Shown: positions 59,305-64,000 of the stretch, in pieces
How the letters are laid out: every line of letters starts with the position of its first letter
Numbering within the stretch: the first letter of the stretch is position 1
From: Stenotrophomonas maltophilia
GTDB taxonomy: Bacteria > Pseudomonadota > Gammaproteobacteria > Xanthomonadales > Xanthomonadaceae
DNA: 64,000 nucleotides
Assembly (NCBI RefSeq): GCF_003970865.1
Contig: NZ_RXLZ01000001.1
Coordinates: 62,001-126,000, forward strand
Reading direction: 5' to 3'
The notes under the pieces: generated by a model
Database searches by the model: none
Seen by the model: only the letters and a program-made list of their open reading frames with translations
What the model was told of the DNA's origin: nothing
Position numbers and translations under genes: made by a program

Positions 59305-59440
59305 GGGGCGTCTCCTGGCCGTGAAGGCGGGTGTCTGGGGTGGTACTGCGTCATGCAGCAGGGTGGACGAATCGTCCTCTTTTGAACGTGAACAAGGTGC
59401 CAACCACGCGACCCTTGTCCGGCTGCAGGATGAATGCGGC

Positions 59441-59875
59441 TCAGCGGAAGTCCTGGTGGCAGGCACGGCAGTCGGCCTGCACCGTTTCCACCACCTGGGC
59501 CAGGGCCGTGCAGTCACTGGGCGGCGCGGCCAGAGCGGCGTTGAGGTTGCCGCGCAGCTGGCTGGCATGCTGCTGGAACTGCGCGCTGTCCTTCAAACCG
59601 GGGAAAGCCAGGTCCAGGTCGTTGGACAGCAGGCGCATCGCCTGCAACCGTGGCACGCTGTCGGCCAGGCTGCAGCGGTTCTGCTGCTGGGCCTGCTGCA
59701 GCAGCTGTGATTGCCGTTGCATCACCTGCATCAGGCTGTCCGGGAACGGGTCGCGGCGGGCCTGCAGGGCGCGGCCCACCATCACCGTGGCGATCAGGCC
59801 GATCAACAGGCCCAGGCCGAGCACGAACAGATAGCGGTAGGCGGTGGACGGGCGGCGGGGCGGGCTGGCGTTCAT
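59441..59875 (-). CDS. Membrane-anchored c-type haem protein (cytochrome c'-like)
   Basis: A 144-residue protein with an N-terminal membrane anchor (residues 14-35) and a helical periplasmic domain. The haem motif is at the extreme C-terminus: C136, C139 and H140 in CRACH, four residues from the end. C-terminal CXXCH on a four-helix bundle is the layout of cytochrome c' and cytochrome c556, which bind NO or act in stress. An extra Cys pair (C68, C122) could form a disulfide. Haem attachment would need the ccm genes at the start of this window. Family fit is moderate. Confidence 0.78.
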   Translation of the reverse strand: MNASPPRRPSTAYRYLFVLGLGLLIGLIATVMVGRALQARRDPFPDSLMQVMQRQSQLLQQAQQQNRCSLADSVPRLQAMRLLSNDLDLAFPGLKDSAQFQQHASQLRGNLNAALAAPPSDCTALAQVVETVQADCRACHQDFR

Positions 59876-59955
59876 GGCGGGCTCTCCGGGCGTGCAACGG
59901 TGGGTTCGATGCCGGCGCGCTGTAGGCGCTGGCGCCTGCACGTTAAAATAGCCGG

Positions 59956-60783
59956 ATGAACGAACAGGTCAAACAACGCTTTGCCGGCATCGAACGGCTG
60001 TATGGCGTGGGTGCGCTCGAGCGCCTGCAGGGCAGCCGCGTGGCGGTGGTGGGCATGGGCGGCGTCGGCTCGTGGGTGGTGGAGGCGCTGGCCCGCTCGG
60101 CGGTCGGCCACCTGACCCTGATCGATGCCGATGACATCTGCGTGTCCAACACCAACCGGCAGCTGCCGGCGATGGAAGGCAACTACGGCCGCAACAAGGC
60201 CGAGGCGATGGCCGAGCGCTGTCGCGCGATCAACCCGGACATCGAGGCCGATGCCGTACAGGCGTTCCTGACGGTGTCGAACATGGCCGAACTGCTGGAC
60301 CGTGGGTTCGATCTGGTGATCGATGCCTGCGACAGCTTCCGGGTCAAGGTCGAGACGATTGCCTGGTGCCGTCGCCGCAAGCTGCCGCTGCTGACCGTCG
60401 GCGCCGCCGGTGGCCGCACCGATCCCACCCTGGTGCGCATCCGCGACGTCTCGCGCACCGAGCACGACGCCATGCTGGCGCTGATCCGCAAGAAGCTGCG
60501 CAGCGAGTTCAACTTCCCGAAGAACGCCAAGCGCTACTTCGGCGTGCCGGCGGTGTACTCACTGGAGAACGTGAAGTATCCGCAGGCCGATGGCAGCGTC
60601 TGTGGCATCCGCCCGAACCTCGGTGCCGATGCAGCGTTGAAGCTGGACTGCGGCGCCGGCCTGGGTGCGGCGACCCATATCACCGGCGCCTTCGCTTTCG
60701 CGGCGGTGGGCAAGGCGTTGGAAATGCTGCTGGAGCCGAAGAAGGTGAAGGCCGAAGTGGTCGAGGATCACGCCGACGCGTGA
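59956..60783 (+). CDS. tcdA: tRNA threonylcarbamoyladenosine dehydratase (TcdA)
   Basis: A 275-residue E1-like enzyme that uses ATP to cyclise t6A to ct6A at tRNA position 37. The nucleotide-binding GMGGVGSWV is at residues 33-41, then LIDADDICVSNTNRQ, the typical E1 motif, and CDSFRVKVETIAWCRRR. The start is ATG 59956. Length matches E. coli CsdL/TcdA. Confidence 0.93.
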   Translation: MNEQVKQRFAGIERLYGVGALERLQGSRVAVVGMGGVGSWVVEALARSAVGHLTLIDADDICVSNTNRQLPAMEGNYGRNKAEAMAERCRAINPDIEADAVQAFLTVSNMAELLDRGFDLVIDACDSFRVKVETIAWCRRRKLPLLTVGAAGGRTDPTLVRIRDVSRTEHDAMLALIRKKLRSEFNFPKNAKRYFGVPAVYSLENVKYPQADGSVCGIRPNLGADAALKLDCGAGLGAATHITGAFAFAAVGKALEMLLEPKKVKAEVVEDHADA

Positions 60784-60784
60784 C

Positions 60785-60860
60785 GGTAGTGCCGGCCGCT
60801 GGCCGGCATCTGCGCTGATCGAATCATTCCGGAGTTGCCGGCAAGCGGCCGGCACCTACC
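60785..60860. repeat. SMAG repeat filling the tcdA-tatD gap
   Basis: An inverted dimer of the GTAGTGCCGGCCGCTGGCC type occupies essentially the whole space between the stop codons of the convergent tcdA and tatD genes; nothing else fits there. Confidence 0.88.
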
Positions 60861-60861
60861 G

Positions 60862-61635
60862 CTACATTGCCGGCAGCGCGAACAGGCGCCGTGCATTCTC
60901 CGTCGTGGCCTGGGCGACCACTTCCAGTTCCATTCCGCGCAGCGCGGCCACGTGGCGGGCAATGGTCGCCAGCCGCGCCGGTTCGTTGCGCTGGCCGCGG
61001 ATGCCGGCGTCAGGCTGGTCGGGCGCGTCGGTCTCCAGCAGCAGCTGTTCCAGCGGCATTTCGCGCACCAGCCGCTGCAGGCGCTGCGCGCGTTGGTAGG
61101 TCAGCGGGCCGCCGAGCCCAAGCAGGAAGCCCTGCCGGTGCAGTTGCGCGGCCTGTTCCGGACTGCCGGAAAAGCTGTGCACCACGCCGCGCAGGCCGCC
61201 GACGCGACGGATTGCGGCGATCACCGCATCCACCGCGCGCCGTGCATGCACGATCACCGGCAGCTCGAACTCACGGGCCAGTTGCAGCTGGCCGATGAAG
61301 TACGCCTGCTGCGTCTCTGCATCCAGGCCTTCGACAAAGAAGTCCAGGCCGCATTCGCCGATCGCGCAGGGGCGTTCGCGCTCGATCCACTCGCGCAGCA
61401 GCGGCAGGTGACCGGGCTGGTGCTCGGCCAGGAACATCGGGTGCAGGCCGTAGGCCGGGTACAGCCCCGGCGCCTGCTGGCAGACTTCGCGCAGCTTCGG
61501 CCAGCTGGCGGCAGTCACCGCCGGCACCACCTGCAGGCGCACCCCAGCGGCCTGCGCGCGCGTGATCACCGCAGCGCGGTCACTGTCGAACTCGCCGGCA
61601 TCGAGGTGGCAGTGGCTGTCGACCAGCAGGCTCAA
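60862..61635 (-). CDS. TatD-family metal-dependent hydrolase
   Basis: A 257-residue TIM-barrel hydrolase of the TatD/YjjV group, 3'-5' DNase-like, that uses two metal ions. Metal ligands H8 and H10 (DSHCHLD), E in IGECGLDFF, H in VIVHARRA and GVVHSFSG, and D in LLLETDAPD are intact. The start is a TTG that overlaps the upstream stop by 4 bases (TTGA). It may degrade DNA in oxidative stress or act on D-amino acid tRNA products. Confidence 0.9.
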   Translation of the reverse strand: MSLLVDSHCHLDAGEFDSDRAAVITRAQAAGVRLQVVPAVTAASWPKLREVCQQAPGLYPAYGLHPMFLAEHQPGHLPLLREWIERERPCAIGECGLDFFVEGLDAETQQAYFIGQLQLAREFELPVIVHARRAVDAVIAAIRRVGGLRGVVHSFSGSPEQAAQLHRQGFLLGLGGPLTYQRAQRLQRLVREMPLEQLLLETDAPDQPDAGIRGQRNEPARLATIARHVAALRGMELEVVAQATTENARRLFALPAM

Positions 61636-61850
61636 CGCTGTTCCAGCGACGGCGGCGCGGTGGCGGCGTTGCGGCTTTTCCAGTTGGCCAGCAGCAGGGT
61701 GCCGAAGCCGAGCACCAGTTCATCGACGAACGGGATCGGGTCGGGGATGAACAGGGTCAGCACGAACAGGCCTGCGGTGAGCTTGAACAGGGTGGGGTAG
61801 CGCAGCCGGCGCGCCCATTGCAGTACCGGCAGCAGCATCGGGTTGGCCAT
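61632..61850 (-). CDS. Small membrane protein (DUF6116-like)
   Basis: A 72-residue protein with one or two hydrophobic helices (LFKLTAGLFVLTLFIPDPIPFVDELVLGFGTLLLANW), typical of a small conserved inner-membrane protein. GGAGG lies 9 bp before ATG 61850. It overlaps the tatD-like gene by 4 bp. Function is unknown. Confidence 0.78.
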   Translation of the reverse strand: MANPMLLPVLQWARRLRYPTLFKLTAGLFVLTLFIPDPIPFVDELVLGFGTLLLANWKSRNAATAPPSLEQR

Positions 61851-62013
61851 GGCGGGGGTCCTCCTGGGGAATATGCAAACGCTACCACGGGCCCAGCATT
61901 TCCCGATGCTGAATGGGTTACGGGAATGAGCAGGAAATGTGGAGATTCCGTTCAGGCAGCGCATGCTGCAATCTGGTCCGAGAACGTTGCGGATGGTCCG
62001 CAAGGAGCAGGTC

Positions 62014-62859
62014 ATGAAAAGCACAACTACAACTGTCCTGGTCGCAGCGGGCGCGCTGCTGGTCGGCGGTATCGCCACCGCCGCCTTCATGAAGAGTGGC
62101 GGCACATCGCCCGATTCCATCAGCGCCGGAACCGCCAACGGTGAATCGCGCCTGGTCGATGGCAATGCCACTGACGATGGCGCGCGTGGTGACACGCTCG
62201 ACCCGTCGGCACCGCGTGGGCTGGAATATGCCGATGTGCTGAAGGTCGACCCGATCACCGAGAAGCAGAAGGCCTACGCCACCGTGATCGGCACCGACGC
62301 GGTGCGCGAGACCTCCACCACCCAGACCCCGCATGAAGTCTGCCAGGACGTGACGGTGCAGGAGCGCCTGCCGGAACGTGACGGCAATGTGGGCGGCACC
62401 GTGGTCGGTGCTGTGGTGGGTGGCCTGCTGGGCAACCAGGTCGGCGGCGGCAATGGCAAGAAGGCCGCCACTGCGGCTGGCGCGGTGGCCGGTGGCTTCA
62501 TCGGCAACCAGATCGACAAGCGCCATGTGGGTGGCCGCGTGGTCAACCGCACCGAGCGCCAGTGCCACACCGAGACCGCGACCTCAGAGTCGAGCCGCGT
62601 CACCGGCTACAACGTGACCTATCGCAACGAAGACGGCACCACTGGCACCATGCGCATGGCCAGCAAGCCGGGCAACCGTATTGCCATGGGTACCAACGAC
62701 GTGGTGAAGGGTTACAACGTGACCTACCGCTACGACGGCGCCGAGAAGACCGTGCGCATGGACAACAAGCCGGCCAGCGATCGCCTGCCGGTGGTCGATG
62801 GCCAGCTGGTCACGCAGACCGCTGCCGCCGGTGCAACTGCGGCCACCACGCGCCAGTAA
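62014..62859 (+). CDS. Glycine-zipper 2TM-domain protein
   Basis: A 281-residue exported protein (signal anchor at residues 8-27, no lipobox). Its glycine-zipper is GTVVGAVVGGLLGNQVGGG...AATAAGAVAGGFIGNQID, followed by YNVTYRNEDGTTGTMRMASKPG and a similar second unit (YNVTYRYDGAEKTVRMDNKPA), a two-copy beta repeat. Two Cys pairs flank the zipper (VCQDV, RQCHTE). It is a likely outer-membrane-associated stability protein. AAGGAG lies 8 bp before the ATG. Confidence 0.85.
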   Translation: MKSTTTTVLVAAGALLVGGIATAAFMKSGGTSPDSISAGTANGESRLVDGNATDDGARGDTLDPSAPRGLEYADVLKVDPITEKQKAYATVIGTDAVRETSTTQTPHEVCQDVTVQERLPERDGNVGGTVVGAVVGGLLGNQVGGGNGKKAATAAGAVAGGFIGNQIDKRHVGGRVVNRTERQCHTETATSESSRVTGYNVTYRNEDGTTGTMRMASKPGNRIAMGTNDVVKGYNVTYRYDGAEKTVRMDNKPASDRLPVVDGQLVTQTAAAGATAATTRQ

Positions 62860-62883
62860 TCCAGGTGCAGCATGCAGTACTCG

Positions 62884-62907
62884 ACGGGCCGGCTCATGCC
62901 GGCCCGT
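62884..62907 (+). terminator. Hairpin after the glycine-zipper gene
   Basis: ACGGGCCGGC and GCCGGCCCGT with a 4-base loop, followed by TTC. T-tract is weak. Confidence 0.6.
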
Positions 62908-62985
62908 TTCGTTGCGACCGGCGGAATTCATCCGCGCGGGGCGCGAATCCACCATCATGGACGCTTCCTTCGACATGGAGCCGGC

Positions 62986-63528
62986 ATGAGCATCTTCGAC
63001 CTGCGCATTGAAACCGAGCGCCTGATCCTGCGCCCGCTGCTGCGCGAGGACTACGAACCGTATCTGGCGTTCTGCGCCGACGAGGAAACGATGCGCACCC
63101 TCGGTGGCGTGCAGCCGCCTTCGGTGGCCTGGCGTGGCTTCTGCAGCCTGGCTGGCGCCTGGCAGCTGTTCGGCTTCTCGATGTTCAGCGTGATCGAGAA
63201 ATCCAGCGGTGACTGGATCGGGCGCATGGGTCCCTGGCAACCGCAGGACTGGCCCGGTACCGAGGTTGGCTGGGGCATCCGCCATGCCAGCTGGGGCAGG
63301 GGCTATGCGCCGGAAGCCGCGGTCGCCGCGATCGACTGGGCGTTCGACACGCTCGGGTGGGACGAGGTGATCCACACCATCGCCGAGAACAACGACAACT
63401 CGCGGGCGGTCGCGCGCAAGCTCGGCAGCACGATGCTGCGCATGGGCGAACTGCCGCCACCGTACAACGACAAGCCGATGCAGATCTGGGGCCAGTCGCG
63501 CGTGCAGTGGCGGCAGCGCACACGCTGA
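62986..63528 (+). CDS. GNAT-family N-acetyltransferase (RimJ/RimL type)
   Basis: A 180-residue acetyltransferase. It begins with the RimJ/RimL-like ETERLILRPL, has the acetyl-CoA segment VGWGIRHASWGRGYAPEA and the C-terminal IAENNDNSRAVARKLGS. It acetylates an alpha-amino group or small-molecule amine; the substrate is unknown. The start is ATG 62986. It may share the transcript of the upstream glycine-zipper gene, though a hairpin lies between. Confidence 0.88.
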   Translation: MSIFDLRIETERLILRPLLREDYEPYLAFCADEETMRTLGGVQPPSVAWRGFCSLAGAWQLFGFSMFSVIEKSSGDWIGRMGPWQPQDWPGTEVGWGIRHASWGRGYAPEAAVAAIDWAFDTLGWDEVIHTIAENNDNSRAVARKLGSTMLRMGELPPPYNDKPMQIWGQSRVQWRQRTR

Positions 63529-63538
63529 GCGTTGCCCG

Positions 63539-63611
63539 GTAGTGCCGGCCGCTGGCCGGCAACCTCGTTGCAGCAGGAATCGTGCAATTGCCGGCCAGCG
63601 GTCGGCACTAC
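63539..63611. repeat. SMAG repeat, inverted dimer
   Basis: GTAGTGCCGGCCGCTGGCC and its complement with one mismatch (GGTCGGCA), separated by about 26 bp. Located after the GNAT gene. Confidence 0.86.
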
Positions 63612-63704
63612 CTGGGCGCCATGCTGCACCCGCGCTTGGCATTCACAGACGCGCTTGCCAGACTGCACGCAGCCGGCCGCCGGCCGGATGTGATGGAGCA
63701 GGCA

Positions 63705-64000
63705 ATGGTGGAAGAGCGCGTCCCGCTGACGGTGCATGGCATGTCGGTCTCGGGCAATTGCCATAAGGTCCGCCTGCTGCTGGAGCAGCTCGGCAGCCGT
63801 TACCGCTGGGTGGAAGTGGACAGCGCCCACGGCCAGACCCATTCCCCCGAATTCCTGGCGCTCAACCCGAATGCCAAGGTGCCGCTGATCGTCCGCGACG
63901 ATGGCCGCGTGCTGACCGAATCCAACGCGATCCTGTTCTGGCTGGCCGAAGGCACGCCGTACCTGCCTATCGATGGCTGGGAGCGCGCGCAGGCGTTGAG
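63705..64000 (+). CDS. Glutathione S-transferase family protein, 5' part
   Basis: The first 98 codons of a gene that runs off the right edge. The product has the glutathione-binding thioredoxin domain: VHGMSVSGNCHKVRLLLEQLG, LNPNAKVPLIV with the cis-Pro, and LTESNAILFWLAEGTPYLP. GGAG lies 6 bp before ATG 63705; an ATG at 63693 is in frame but the site then falls inside the gene. The second GST in this window is at 55485; they are distinct families. Confidence 0.85.
   Translation, partial: MVEERVPLTVHGMSVSGNCHKVRLLLEQLGSRYRWVEVDSAHGQTHSPEFLALNPNAKVPLIVRDDGRVLTESNAILFWLAEGTPYLPIDGWERAQAL

Noticed and set aside
1-64000. tRNA or rRNA genes, CRISPR arrays, prophage or insertion sequences
   Set aside because: No tRNA cloverleaf, direct-repeat array with spacers, integrase or transposase was recognised. 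The palindromic repeats lack any adjacent transposase in this window.

Overview
The window is chromosomal DNA of a Gram-negative, GC-rich gammaproteobacterium, most likely Stenotrophomonas (S. maltophilia complex, Xanthomonadaceae). The main evidence is the many GTAG-headed palindromic repeats of the SMAG type (GTAGTGCCGGCCGCTGGCCGGCA and variants) between genes, plus gene content and order typical of that family (ccm operon, scpA-scpB-rluB, rne/rluC divergent pair). No tRNA, rRNA, CRISPR array, prophage or insertion sequence was seen. Coding density is high and genes are often coupled by ATGA overlaps.

Layout. 1-5.5 kb: minus-strand cytochrome c maturation operon ccmABCDEFG and the start of ccmH. 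5.6-10.6 kb: a methionine-type aminotransferase with an omega-amidase partner, a secreted protein, an MFS exporter divergent from an AraC-type regulator. 10.6-14.1 kb: rluB, scpB, scpA. 14.5-15.0 kb: yciI-like gene and bolA. 15.1-28.3 kb: a carbohydrate locus with a LacI-type regulator, a TonB-dependent receptor with a carboxypeptidase-regulatory-like domain, a lipoprotein glycosidase of the GH144 (endo-beta-1,2-glucanase) type, a sugar ABC binding protein with two permeases but no ATPase, a 1055-residue multidomain putative glycosidase and a secreted endonuclease/exonuclease/phosphatase-fold enzyme. Three copies of the palindromic pattern GNAANCGNTTNC lie before the regulator, the receptor and the glycosidase operon, so the locus looks like one regulon. 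28.6-33.3 kb: RNase E and RluC, divergent. 33.4-38.5 kb: zupT-like transporter, a TonB-C-domain lipoprotein coupled to phhB, nfuA, a repetitive membrane protein and a barnase/barstar pair. 38.7-49.2 kb: superoxide dismutase, a degenerate phosphatase-fold protein, POT transporter, rhomboid, small proteins, cfa, M3 peptidase, glutathione peroxidase and ferredoxin-NADP reductase with a Fur-like box. 49.3-54.5 kb: ABC exporter, an ECF41-type sigma factor with its carboxymuconolactone-decarboxylase partner and a matching promoter, and class I fumarase. 54.6-64 kb: Cys-rich lipoproteins, glutathione transferases, arsC, pldA, csp, glycine-zipper proteins, a membrane-anchored CXXCH protein, tcdA, tatD and a GNAT acetyltransferase.

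The strongest candidate for a little-described system is the 15.1-28.3 kb locus. The gene set suggests uptake and breakdown of beta-1,2-glucans (bacterial periplasmic or cyclic glucans), with the phosphatase-fold enzyme possibly removing phosphodiester decorations. That substrate assignment is an inference. Also notable are a perfect 68-bp palindrome at 56123-56190 with a relative at 10529-10613, and the self-controlled ECF41 sigma promoter.
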